Of a stretch of 64,000 nt of DNA, positions 27,518 to 35,415 are shown in pieces. How positions within the stretch are numbered: position 1 is the stretch's first letter; each line of letters starts with the position of its first letter. The DNA is taken from contig NZ_CP145905.1 of the NCBI RefSeq assembly GCF_036894955.1, forward strand, positions 379,501 to 443,500, given 5' to 3'. The DNA comes from Paenibacillus sp. KS-LC4 (GTDB lineage: Bacteria > Bacillota > Bacilli > Paenibacillales > Paenibacillaceae). The notes beneath the pieces were generated by a model, which was not told the origin of the DNA, made no database searches, and saw only the letters and a program-made list of their open reading frames with translations. The position numbers and the translations under genes were made by a program.

Positions 27518-28156
27518 CTATGTAGCAATTTGCTGCGTATTGCCCTGTTTTGCGCCGGGGCGCTGCACGATTTTCACTGCACGGCTTTGCACGAGTAAAA
27601 TATATCCAACATCAAAAAGGAAAATAAGGACGTACATGATCATCAGCAGCACGGAATCCGGGTAGAGCTTGTAGCTGAGCACGGAGGCGCAGAGGGTGCC
27701 GAGCATTTTCGCCCAGGCGATAAAACGGGACTGCCCTAGCAGGTCCTTCTGGAACAGCATTTGAATAAACAGGATCGACATCATCAGATTGATGCCAAAG
27801 GCGGTATATTTTCCCTCCGGGTCATGGAATTCGACCGACACGCCATAATGCAGCAAGAAGGCGGTAGCGAGCAGAGAGCCTACGATGACGGCCATTTTTT
27901 TCGGTGAATACTCATTGCGGGAGTAATACAAAAATTGCAGCAAAATGATGATGTCGAGCGCGAACCAGACGATTGTAATGATTTGCTGAAGCGGATTAAA
28001 TGGCATGAGAAAGCCAAACAGCAGCTCCCACGTCAGGTTGGCGCAGAGCGCAGCCAAGGGCATGCCGCAGGTGCGGTCCCTAAAGCCTCGATAAATAATA
28101 AGCAGATAGGTGATTGTCCAAAAAAACGCCATTCCGAGCAGCAGCAGCAAGTCCAT
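27518..28156 (-). CDS. Seven-TM protein of the Pyr4/PaxB membrane terpene-cyclase family
   Basis: A 212-residue, very hydrophobic protein with about seven TM helices. After helix 1 it reads FRDRTCGMPLAALCANLTWELLFGF, matching the fungal PaxB/Pyr4 pattern (RDRTYGM.L..LC.N..WE) including the catalytic Glu. The last helix reads LIFLFDVGYILLV, with the Asp expected near the end of the family (FL..D..Y). These enzymes cyclise prenylated epoxides in meroterpenoid and indole-diterpene pathways, and a few actinobacterial members are known. No prenyltransferase or oxidase is adjacent, so the role here is open. The start is ATG 28156 (TTG 28159 possible). It diverges from the thioredoxin gene. Confidence 0.65.
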   Translation of the reverse strand: MDLLLLLGMAFFWTITYLLIIYRGFRDRTCGMPLAALCANLTWELLFGFLMPFNPLQQIITIVWFALDIIILLQFLYYSRNEYSPKKMAVIVGSLLATAFLLHYGVSVEFHDPEGKYTAFGINLMMSILFIQMLFQKDLLGQSRFIAWAKMLGTLCASVLSYKLYPDSVLLMIMYVLIFLFDVGYILLVQSRAVKIVQRPGAKQGNTQQIAT

Positions 28157-28308
28157 CAAGCCTCATCGCATCCTTTCCAAAAACGGTTGTTATAAAAACG
28201 TATGTTGGAGGCGGCTCGTCTATGTCTTATGTTAAAATAGAATGCAACGAAGCTGGCAGGGTGCCGCCGGGCACATTACAGCCAGAGCAAGGAAAGAAGG
28301 ACGAACGT

Positions 28309-28626
28309 ATGGCAATCTATGAAATCGAAGAGGATGAATGGCTGCGTCTAGCACGAATCGGCAATGGGAAGGATGCGTTGCTGTTCTCCAGCCCCTTCTG
28401 CGGAACGTGCAAGGTAGCCGAGCGAATGCTGGACATCGTTCAGGCAGCGGAAGTGCCAACGACGATGTATAAAATCAACATCAATTACGCGCCCAAGCTG
28501 CGCGAGGCTTGGAAAATTACGAGTGTCCCCTGTCTGGTGCTGGTGAAGGACGGCGAGCCTCAGCGGTTCGAATACGCGATGCGTTCTGTCGATTATCTTT
28601 ACAAGCTGCTGAAAGAGGAGGAGTAG
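28309..28626 (+). CDS. Thioredoxin-family protein with CGTC active site
   Basis: A 105-residue single-domain thioredoxin fold. The redox motif is Cys31-Gly-Thr-Cys34 in SPFCGTCK, the cis-Pro is in ITSVPCLVLVKDG, and KININYAPKLREAW follows the second strand. Thr in place of the usual Pro in CGPC should make the site more oxidising. ATG 28309 gives the family's normal length and has GAAGGAC upstream. An in-frame ATG at 28222 after TTGGAGG would add 29 residues and cannot be excluded. It is a likely cytoplasmic thiol reductant. Confidence 0.8.
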   Translation: MAIYEIEEDEWLRLARIGNGKDALLFSSPFCGTCKVAERMLDIVQAAEVPTTMYKININYAPKLREAWKITSVPCLVLVKDGEPQRFEYAMRSVDYLYKLLKEEE

Positions 28627-28642
28627 CGCTTTGCATTTTTAA

Positions 28643-28686
28643 AAAGGGTACATCGGAGCATGCTGCGATGTGCCTTTTGATTTTTC
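28643..28686 (+). terminator. Terminator after the thioredoxin gene
   Basis: AAGGGTACATCG pairs with CGATGTGCCTT (one G-U pair), and T-rich sequence follows. Confidence 0.75.
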
Positions 28687-28692
28687 TAAATA

Positions 28693-28749
28693 CTCGAAAT
28701 GAAATGTGCCGCGTCCCCAGAGGATGGTGACAGCCGTTTCACCTTGCCT
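28693..28749 (+). repeat. Dispersed intergenic hairpin repeat, copy 3
   Basis: GAAATGTGCCGCG, then ATGGT-GACA-GCCGT and TTCACCTTGCCT. The hairpin is kept by G-U pairs where copy 2 has G-C pairs, and both ends match copy 2. Confidence 0.7.
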
Positions 28750-28876
28750 AAAAAAAACAGACAGCACCTGAAATAAACAACGGTAGGAAAATAAGCGGCT
28801 CTCCATTACGATGAAGGAGAATCAGGTGGGTATACTAGAATGATTAGAAGGTGCTTTGCAGGGAGGATGGGGAAAG

Positions 28877-30382
28877 ATGCTGAGAGCGGTTGTATTTGAT
28901 GACGAATATATTGTTCGCCACGGACTGAGCCAGATGATCGACTGGCAGCGTTATGGCGTCGAGCTGGTAGGAACGGCGGGGGATGGCTTATCGGCACTTG
29001 CGATGTTCCGCGAGCTGCGCCCAGACATTGTGCTGACGGATATTCGGATGCCGGGGATGGACGGACTTCGGCTCATTGAGACGGTGGCTGCCGAGGCGGG
29101 GGATACGATGTTTATCGTGTTCAGCGGCTTTAATGAATTTGAATATGTGATGCGGGCCATTGGGCTTGGGGTTGTCGATTATTTGGAGAAGCCGGTTACG
29201 GTAGAGAAAATAGATGAAGTGATGCGTAAAGCGATAGAGCGGATCGGCAAGCAGCAAGCATTCAGCTCCATGAAATCCAAATGGGAAGCGTCTCAGCAGG
29301 AGCTGCTGGAGAAAGCGACGTTGAATTTGCTGTTAGCAGGCGATAGTGCGCTAGGCAAATGGAAGCAAAGCTATGGCCCGGATTGGGAAGCAATTGCGGG
29401 TATTACGGTGCTGGCTTTTTCCTCGGAAGGTGTGAAGCTGGTGGAAAGCCCATCCTATCGCATCGTTGAGGTGACGAATGGAGCAGACCGGCTGTTAGCG
29501 GTGCTTCATTTCAAGCTGCCGGCAGATGAGCTATGGGAGCAGTTGATGCTGCGGGGTGAAGATGGCGAGCTAATCGCAGCTGGAGGAACCTATGAAACGT
29601 TAGCAGAAGCGCCAAGAAGCTGCAAGGAAGCACGGCGAGCGCTTCGCTACGGTCGGTTTTTGGAGGAAAGCGGCTTAGTTCGCATTGAGCAAATGGAAGG
29701 CAGCGATGAGCTGGCTGGCAACTTGACGAAGCATGAGGAAGCTGTCATTTTTTCCTTGCGCACAGGGGATAAAAAAGGACTGTGGGCTGCCTTAGATGAA
29801 TTCGAGGCGTCAGTTGGGCAGCAGAAGCTGGACCCGGAGCAGGCGGAGTGCGAAATTTTGCAGCTCGTTTATGTAGGTCATGAGGTGCTGAAGGAAACGG
29901 GGCGCGATACGCGCTCCCTCGGCAAGGTCGCGCATCAGGAGCTAGGCGTCATGCATACGCGCGAGGAAATGTTCCGCTGGCTGCGAGGCAAGGTAGAGGC
30001 GATGCTGACGACGATTACTGAAGCGCGGCGTTCTACGAAGCATGCGGCTGTCGAAAAGGCGCTAGCCTATATGGAAGCCCGCTTTGGGCAGGACATTTCC
30101 TTGCAGGAGCTGGCGGAGCATGTTGGCCTGAATGCGACGTATTTCAGCCTGCTTTTCAAAGAAGAGATGGGCATCTCCTACATTAAGCATTTGACCCATG
30201 AACGGATGGAGCATGCGAAGGTGATGCTGCGAGAAGGGCTGCTGGTCAGCGAGGTCAGCGAGAAGGTCGGCTATCTTAACTACAGACATTTCACGGAAAC
30301 GTTTAAGAAGCTCGTGGGCATGACGCCTAAGCATTACCGGGAAGCCCATGCTGTCGAGCGTAAGGATGACGGCCATGTCTAA
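28877..30382 (+). CDS. YesN-type response regulator (receiver plus AraC DNA-binding domain)
   Basis: A 501-residue protein. Its receiver domain (1-120) has the acidic pair in VFDDEY, the phospho-Asp in IVLTDIRMPGMDGL and the Lys in YLEKPV. A helical linker of about 270 residues follows. The C-terminal AraC/XylS double helix-turn-helix includes DISLQELAEHVGLNATYFSLLFKEEMG and VSEKVGYLNYRHFTETFKKLVGMTPKHYR. ATG 28877 follows GGGAGG. It overlaps the YesM-type kinase gene by 8 bp and heads the rhamnoside operon. It probably activates the promoter at 32150 when phosphorylated. Confidence 0.92.
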   Translation: MLRAVVFDDEYIVRHGLSQMIDWQRYGVELVGTAGDGLSALAMFRELRPDIVLTDIRMPGMDGLRLIETVAAEAGDTMFIVFSGFNEFEYVMRAIGLGVVDYLEKPVTVEKIDEVMRKAIERIGKQQAFSSMKSKWEASQQELLEKATLNLLLAGDSALGKWKQSYGPDWEAIAGITVLAFSSEGVKLVESPSYRIVEVTNGADRLLAVLHFKLPADELWEQLMLRGEDGELIAAGGTYETLAEAPRSCKEARRALRYGRFLEESGLVRIEQMEGSDELAGNLTKHEEAVIFSLRTGDKKGLWAALDEFEASVGQQKLDPEQAECEILQLVYVGHEVLKETGRDTRSLGKVAHQELGVMHTREEMFRWLRGKVEAMLTTITEARRSTKHAAVEKALAYMEARFGQDISLQELAEHVGLNATYFSLLFKEEMGISYIKHLTHERMEHAKVMLREGLLVSEVSEKVGYLNYRHFTETFKKLVGMTPKHYREAHAVERKDDGHV

Positions 30383-32141
30383 AAAACGACTAGTGAAATG
30401 GCTGCGGTTCAAAAAAATCCGAAGCCGGTTTCTGGCGGCGATGATTTTGCTCATTGTGCCTTCGATTATGCTGCTCGGCTATATTTCCTTCAATATCACG
30501 AAGGACACGCTGACGGATATGAATGAAAAAACGAATTTGGATCATTTGCGAACGTCCAGCGAGGTGGCCGACCTATTATTTCGGAATATTAACAATTTTC
30601 ATTTATCCATCGTTGTAAATGATGCCATTCGGCAGAGCCTGCGCAGCAGCGGGGAAAACCCCGGCATACAGCCCGATACGGTGAACGGCAGAACCTCCTC
30701 GCGGCTCCAGCGATTAATCAGCAGCAGCTTTGCGGATACGCGCTATGTGACCTCGGTCTGTCTGCTTGATCTGAAGTTTCACACCTACTGCTTTGGCCGC
30801 TCCGACGATGCGGGCGTGTATGAAGGAAGCGATAAAATAGCCAAAATTACAAGCTCGGATTGGTACAAGGGGGCGTATGAGAGCAAGGGAAGGGTTGTAT
30901 ATTATCCAACTGATCTTTTTGACGAATCGAATAAGTCCTTTTCCAGCGTGAAGCTGTTTCGCGATGCGGAGGAGCCGAGCGGCGAGCCAATCGGCATTCT
31001 CATCGTCAACGTTTCCAAGACGATTTTTGATAAAGTGTTCGGCGGCAGCAAGGACAATGGCTCGTTCATGGTGCTTAGCGAGGGAGCCGGCCCGACAAAA
31101 GCGGTATACAGCCATAATGATATCGTTCCGCTTGCTGGTGGGACAATCTCGGAGACGCTGAGCCACTTGAAGGATGAAGGCTTTCTAGTTAATCCTTATT
31201 ATAATCAGACGACAAGCTGGACGTTTGTCCATCTCGTTGAATCGAAGGAGCTGCTGAAGCACACCCAATACATTGGTCTGGCGACGACGCTTATTGCAGC
31301 AGCATTCGCGGTGACGGCGCTGATCCTCTCCTATTTCATATCGGGGACCATCACAAGGCCGCTGCTGCGGCTGAAAAAAATGATGAACGACTGGACGCTC
31401 GGCAAGCGCGATTTTCCGGCGGAATTTGCCCAGGATGAGGTCGGTGTCATCGGTGAGACGTTCAAGCGTATTGCCCACGAAAATGAGGAGCTGAATGCGC
31501 GGCTCATCCATTCGGAGCTGAAGGAGCGGGAGGCTGAGCTTAGGGCGCTGCAATCGCAGATTAAGCCGCATTTTTTGTACAACACGCTGGATTCGATTTA
31601 TTGGATGGCGATTTTGCAAAATAATAAAGAGGTCGCCCAAATGGCAGTTTCCCTCTCCGAAAGCTTCAAGCTCAGCTTGAACAAGGGTAAGGAGACCATC
31701 CTCGTGTACAACGAATTGAAGCATATCGAGCATTATTTGAACATCCAGAACATTCGGTTCAACCACCGCTTCCACTATATCGAGGAGGTGGAGGAGTCGA
31801 TCAAGGGGCAGGAAATGATGAAGCTGCTGCTGCAGCCGCTGGTCGAAAATGCGATCTACCACGGCTTGGAGCCAAAGGTCGGAGAAGGAACGATTCGCTT
31901 GAGCGGTGAAGCCGACGGGTCGTATTGGATTTTTACGGTGGAGGATGATGGTGTAGGAATGGCAGATATCACCCAGACAGAGCAGGGCTACGGTATGCGC
32001 AACGTCAAGGAGCGGCTGCTGCTGTCTTATGGGCCGGATAGCTCACTAACCGTCTGGAGCCGTGAAGGAGAGGGTACCCGTGTGACCTTGCGCTTCAACT
32101 GGACGAACCTACCTAAAAAAAACCGACATTCACCTGAATAA
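30375..32141 (+). CDS. YesM-type sensor histidine kinase
   Basis: A 588-residue kinase. TM1 is near residues 20-42, a large extracytoplasmic Cache-like sensor fills about 45-300, and TM2 (about 305-327) is followed by HAMP. His_kinase has SQIKPHFLYNTLDSIYWMAI with the phospho-His in PHFLYN, then an ATPase domain with LLQPLVENAIYHGL and DDGVGMADI and the closing GEGTRVTLRFNW. ATG 30375 is chosen with AAGGA upstream. It partners the regulator gene it overlaps. The signal is probably a rhamnosyl saccharide or the SBP-bound sugar, judging from the downstream genes. Confidence 0.9.
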   Translation: MSKKRLVKWLRFKKIRSRFLAAMILLIVPSIMLLGYISFNITKDTLTDMNEKTNLDHLRTSSEVADLLFRNINNFHLSIVVNDAIRQSLRSSGENPGIQPDTVNGRTSSRLQRLISSSFADTRYVTSVCLLDLKFHTYCFGRSDDAGVYEGSDKIAKITSSDWYKGAYESKGRVVYYPTDLFDESNKSFSSVKLFRDAEEPSGEPIGILIVNVSKTIFDKVFGGSKDNGSFMVLSEGAGPTKAVYSHNDIVPLAGGTISETLSHLKDEGFLVNPYYNQTTSWTFVHLVESKELLKHTQYIGLATTLIAAAFAVTALILSYFISGTITRPLLRLKKMMNDWTLGKRDFPAEFAQDEVGVIGETFKRIAHENEELNARLIHSELKEREAELRALQSQIKPHFLYNTLDSIYWMAILQNNKEVAQMAVSLSESFKLSLNKGKETILVYNELKHIEHYLNIQNIRFNHRFHYIEEVEESIKGQEMMKLLLQPLVENAIYHGLEPKVGEGTIRLSGEADGSYWIFTVEDDGVGMADITQTEQGYGMRNVKERLLLSYGPDSSLTVWSREGEGTRVTLRFNWTNLPKKNRHSPE

Positions 32142-32178
32142 TGAAGCGCTTTCATTAAGGGCGTTTCCTCTCTACAAT
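32142..32178 (+). promoter_or_regulatory. cre-like site over the -35 of the ABC-importer promoter
   Basis: A palindromic TGAAGCGCTTTCA (32142-32154) is one base short of the ideal cre TGAAAGCGCTTTCA. It overlaps the -35 TTTCAT (32150-32155), which lies 17 bp from TACAAT (32173-32178). CcpA binding here would repress the importer and GH78 genes in rich sugar. Confidence 0.55.
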
Positions 32179-32235
32179 AAAGGTATAGAAAGCCACTTAA
32201 CAGCATCTGCGACAACGAACGAGGGGGAACAACAC

Positions 32236-33585
32236 ATGAAGAATATGAAGCTTAAATCGCTCGCAATGACGGCAACCGCACTTGTGCTTACTGGAACGCT
32301 TGCGGCATGCGGGGGAGGCAATTCCGGCAGCAATACGGGGACGAATGCGGCGGCTGGCGGCGAAGGCGGCAATACAGAAAAGAAGGTAACGCTCTCGCTG
32401 CTGGTTGATAATACGCAGGATTCGGTCAATTTGGCGAATGCTTATGTCGATGCTTTCCAGAAGAAATATCCGAACATTACTGTGGAGATGGAAACAAGGC
32501 CGGGTGGCGGCGAGGGTGACAATATTGTCAAGACCCGTCTGGCGACAGGCGATATGACGGACGTTTTCTTTTATAACTCGGGCTCCTTAATGCAGGCGTT
32601 GTCTCCAGAGAAAAATATACTGGACCTGACGAATGAAGCGTTCATGTCGAACATCGTGGATTCCTTCAAGCAGACGGTTGCCGTGGATGGAAAAGTGTAC
32701 GGAGTGCCGACCTCTTCCACGATTGCTGGCGGCTGGTTCTACAACAAGAAGATCTATTCCGACCTTGGGCTGAAGGTGCCAACGACTTGGGCTGAGCTGA
32801 TCGCAAATAGCGAGAAAATTAAAGCGGCAGGTATTTCCCCTGTCATTGGCTCCTACAAGGATTCCTGGACCTCGCAGCTCGTTGTGCTGGCCGATTATTA
32901 CAATGTACAGGCACAGGTACCGTCGTTCGCAGAGGATTTTACCGCTCATAAGGCGACTTTTGCAGGCACGCCCGCTGCGCTGAGAAGCTTCGAGAAGCTA
33001 CAGGAGCTTTATGATAAAGGCTTTATGAACAAGGATATGCTGGCGACAACCTATGATGCAGGCCTCAAAATGCTTGCTGATGGCAAGGGAGCACAATACC
33101 CGATGCTGTCGTTCGCAGCGCCATCGCTCGTGCAGAACTTCCCGGACCAGATTGAAAATATCGGATTTTTCGCCCAGCCTGGCGACGATGCCTCGAAAAA
33201 CGGCTTGAGCGTTTGGATGCCGGGAGCAGGCTATATTTATAAGGAAACCAAAAATGTAGAGGCAGCCAAGCAGTTTGTAGCCTTTATGGCTTCTGTAGAA
33301 GGGACAGAGGTTGCGGCTTCCGTCTCGAAGCCAACCGGCCCTTATTTGATTAAGGATGCGAAAATACCAGATGATGTGCCAACGCTAGTAAAAGACATGC
33401 TGCCTTATTTCGAATCGGGCAAAACAGCGCCAGCGCTTGAATTCGTTTCCCCCGTTAAAGGACCTAGCCTGGAGCAGATTACCGTTGAGGTTGGAGCGGG
33501 CATTAAGAAGGCAGCGGAAGGCGCGGCTGCTTACGATAAGGATGTTGAGAAGCAAGCGAAGCAGCTTGGATTGGCGGGCTGGTAA
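32236..33585 (+). CDS. ABC sugar importer, solute-binding lipoprotein
   Basis: A 449-residue lipoprotein. Its signal peptide ends in lipobox LAAC with Cys25 as the lipidated residue. A Gly/Asn/Ala-rich tether follows, then a family-1 solute-binding fold (VDAFQKKYPNITVEMETRPGGGEGDNIVKTRLATGDMTDVF). GAGGGGG precedes ATG 32236. It is the first gene of the importer unit, with two permease genes and a GH78 rhamnosidase downstream, so the ligand is probably a rhamnosyl oligosaccharide. No ATPase gene is present; as usual in this class, a shared MsmX-like ATPase elsewhere must serve it. Confidence 0.92.
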   Translation: MKNMKLKSLAMTATALVLTGTLAACGGGNSGSNTGTNAAAGGEGGNTEKKVTLSLLVDNTQDSVNLANAYVDAFQKKYPNITVEMETRPGGGEGDNIVKTRLATGDMTDVFFYNSGSLMQALSPEKNILDLTNEAFMSNIVDSFKQTVAVDGKVYGVPTSSTIAGGWFYNKKIYSDLGLKVPTTWAELIANSEKIKAAGISPVIGSYKDSWTSQLVVLADYYNVQAQVPSFAEDFTAHKATFAGTPAALRSFEKLQELYDKGFMNKDMLATTYDAGLKMLADGKGAQYPMLSFAAPSLVQNFPDQIENIGFFAQPGDDASKNGLSVWMPGAGYIYKETKNVEAAKQFVAFMASVEGTEVAASVSKPTGPYLIKDAKIPDDVPTLVKDMLPYFESGKTAPALEFVSPVKGPSLEQITVEVGAGIKKAAEGAAAYDKDVEKQAKQLGLAGW

Positions 33586-33617
33586 GCTATAGCTTGAATA
33601 GTAGTGAAAAATAGCTA

Positions 33618-33653
33618 GTGAAGTCGGCCCTGCTTGCAGGGCCGCTTTACTTC
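33618..33653 (+). other. Intra-operon stem-loop after the binding-protein gene
   Basis: A perfect 8-bp GGCCCTGC-TT-GCAGGGCC stem with further AGT/ACT pairing at its base and no T-tract. Such stems after binding-protein genes commonly protect the upstream mRNA end or partly terminate, giving more binding protein than permease. Confidence 0.6.
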
Positions 33654-33687
33654 AAAATATACGCTTGAAAGTATAGGAGTGATAACG

Positions 33688-34554
33688 ATGAACCGTATTT
33701 TTAAACGAACCTACTCCTATTGGTTCCTGCTGCCTGCAGCCATCATTTATTTTATTATTTTCATCCTGCCGACGATGATGTCGTTCTTCTTTAGTATGAC
33801 GAGATGGACGCTGTCGGATTGGGAGTTCATCGGATTTGAAAATTTTATTACGTTTTTTCAGGAGCAGTCCTTAAGCATTGGCTTTAAAAATACACTGATC
33901 TACGCGGTCGTTACCTGTACGCTCAAGGTTGCGCTCGGATTGCTGCTAGGCGTATTGCTAACCTCGAAAATTCGGACCAAAAGCTATTTGCGGTCTGTCA
34001 TATTTTTCCCTACCCTGGTGAGTACGATTGCTGTTGGTATTGCCTTCAGCATGATGATGCACCCGACACAAGGCGTCATCAATACAGCGCTTGCCGCGAT
34101 TGGCATTGATGGGCCGGATTGGCTCGGCGATACGAGAATCGCGCTGCTGTCGGTCGCTATGGTCGATGTGTGGAAGGGCTTAGGCTTTGCCACGGTCATT
34201 TACATTGCCGGAATTTTGTCTATTCCCGCGGAATATTATGAAGCCTTGCAAATCGACGGCGGCAACAACTGGCATAAGTTCTGGAACATTATTGTGCCGC
34301 TGAGCCGTCCAGCTACGAACTCGGTTATTATTTTAGCCTTCATCGGCGGCCTGCGCTCCTTCGATCTAGTGTGGGCGATGACCAAGGGCGGCCCAGGCTT
34401 CACGACCGACCTGATCGCGTCGATCATTTACAAGCAGTATCAAGGCGGGTTCTATGGCCTCGCTACTGCGGGCAATGTGATTTTGTTCCTCGTTGTGACA
34501 GCGCTCGCCTTCCCGCTCTATACGTATTTGAACCGCAAGGAGGTAGACCTGTGA
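33688..34554 (+). CDS. ABC sugar importer permease 1 (MalF/LplB-like)
   Basis: A 288-residue, six-TM permease. The EAA loop reads EYYEALQIDGGNNWHKFWNIIVPLSRP, matching EAA-x3-G-x9-I-x-LP. ATG 33688 follows TAGGAG; the in-frame upstream ATG has no site. Its stop overlaps the GTG of the second permease gene as GTGA, so the two subunits are made in equal amounts. Confidence 0.93.
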   Translation: MNRIFKRTYSYWFLLPAAIIYFIIFILPTMMSFFFSMTRWTLSDWEFIGFENFITFFQEQSLSIGFKNTLIYAVVTCTLKVALGLLLGVLLTSKIRTKSYLRSVIFFPTLVSTIAVGIAFSMMMHPTQGVINTALAAIGIDGPDWLGDTRIALLSVAMVDVWKGLGFATVIYIAGILSIPAEYYEALQIDGGNNWHKFWNIIVPLSRPATNSVIILAFIGGLRSFDLVWAMTKGGPGFTTDLIASIIYKQYQGGFYGLATAGNVILFLVVTALAFPLYTYLNRKEVDL

Positions 34555-35378
34555 GAAAGATCAGACAATGGGGCTTTGAAATCGGTGCCGTCTTGTTCAC
34601 GATTGTCGTGTTCTGGATTCCGTTCTACTTCATATTGGTCAATTCGGGCAAGGACCCTAAGGAGTCTTCGCTGCTCACGATGTCGTGGGCGTCCAATAGT
34701 CAGTACTGGGAAAATATTAAAACCGTCGTTGCGGCCCGTGATTTTATGCTGGTTCGCGCCTTCATCAACAGTACGGTGCTGACGGTGGCCTCCATCGCTA
34801 TTTTGATCGTATTGTGCGCGATGGCGGGGTATGTGTTGCAGCGCCGGACAGGAAAGCTGTCTCCCTTGTTCAACTTTTTGATTCTCGCCGGGCTGATCAT
34901 TCCACCTGCAATTGTTCCGACGATTTGGGTCATGGATGGGCTTGGCCTGTTTAAAACGCTGATTGGCCTAATTTTAATCGAAGTCGCACTAGGCTTTCCA
35001 TTCGCGGTTCTGCTTTATAAAGGCTTCATGAGCGGCATTCCGCGTGAAGTGGATGAGGCGGCCGTTATTGACGGCGCTGGCGGCCTGCGGCTGTTCTTCG
35101 GCATTATTTTGCCGCTGCTCCAGCCCGTAACGGCAACGGTCGTCGTATTGTCCTCGGTTACCATCTTCAATGATTTCACGAACCCGCTGTATTTTTTGCC
35201 GGGCTCGGACAATGTGACGGTGCAGTTGACGCTTTATAACTTCCAAAGCCAGTATGTAACGCAATACAATTTGCTGTTTACGAACATTTTGCTCATTACG
35301 ATTCCGCCGCTGCTGCTCTTTATTGTTTTTAACAAGCGGATTGTGGCCGGTATGACTGCCGGTTCGGTTAAAGGCTGA
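34551..35378 (+). CDS. ABC sugar importer permease 2 (MalG/LplC-like)
   Basis: A 275-residue, six-TM permease. The EAA loop is EVDEAAVIDGAGGLRLFFGIILPLLQP, and the C-terminus ends GMTAGSVKG, a typical MalG-type ending. It starts at GTG 34551 with AGGAGGT 6 bp upstream. A longer in-frame opening to 34371 overlaps the previous gene and is not used. It pairs with permease 1 and the lipoprotein to form the importer. Confidence 0.93.
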   Translation: MRKIRQWGFEIGAVLFTIVVFWIPFYFILVNSGKDPKESSLLTMSWASNSQYWENIKTVVAARDFMLVRAFINSTVLTVASIAILIVLCAMAGYVLQRRTGKLSPLFNFLILAGLIIPPAIVPTIWVMDGLGLFKTLIGLILIEVALGFPFAVLLYKGFMSGIPREVDEAAVIDGAGGLRLFFGIILPLLQPVTATVVVLSSVTIFNDFTNPLYFLPGSDNVTVQLTLYNFQSQYVTQYNLLFTNILLITIPPLLLFIVFNKRIVAGMTAGSVKG

Positions 35379-35415
35379 TGGATGATTATAAATACAGTAA
35401 AAAGGGGATAGCTAC

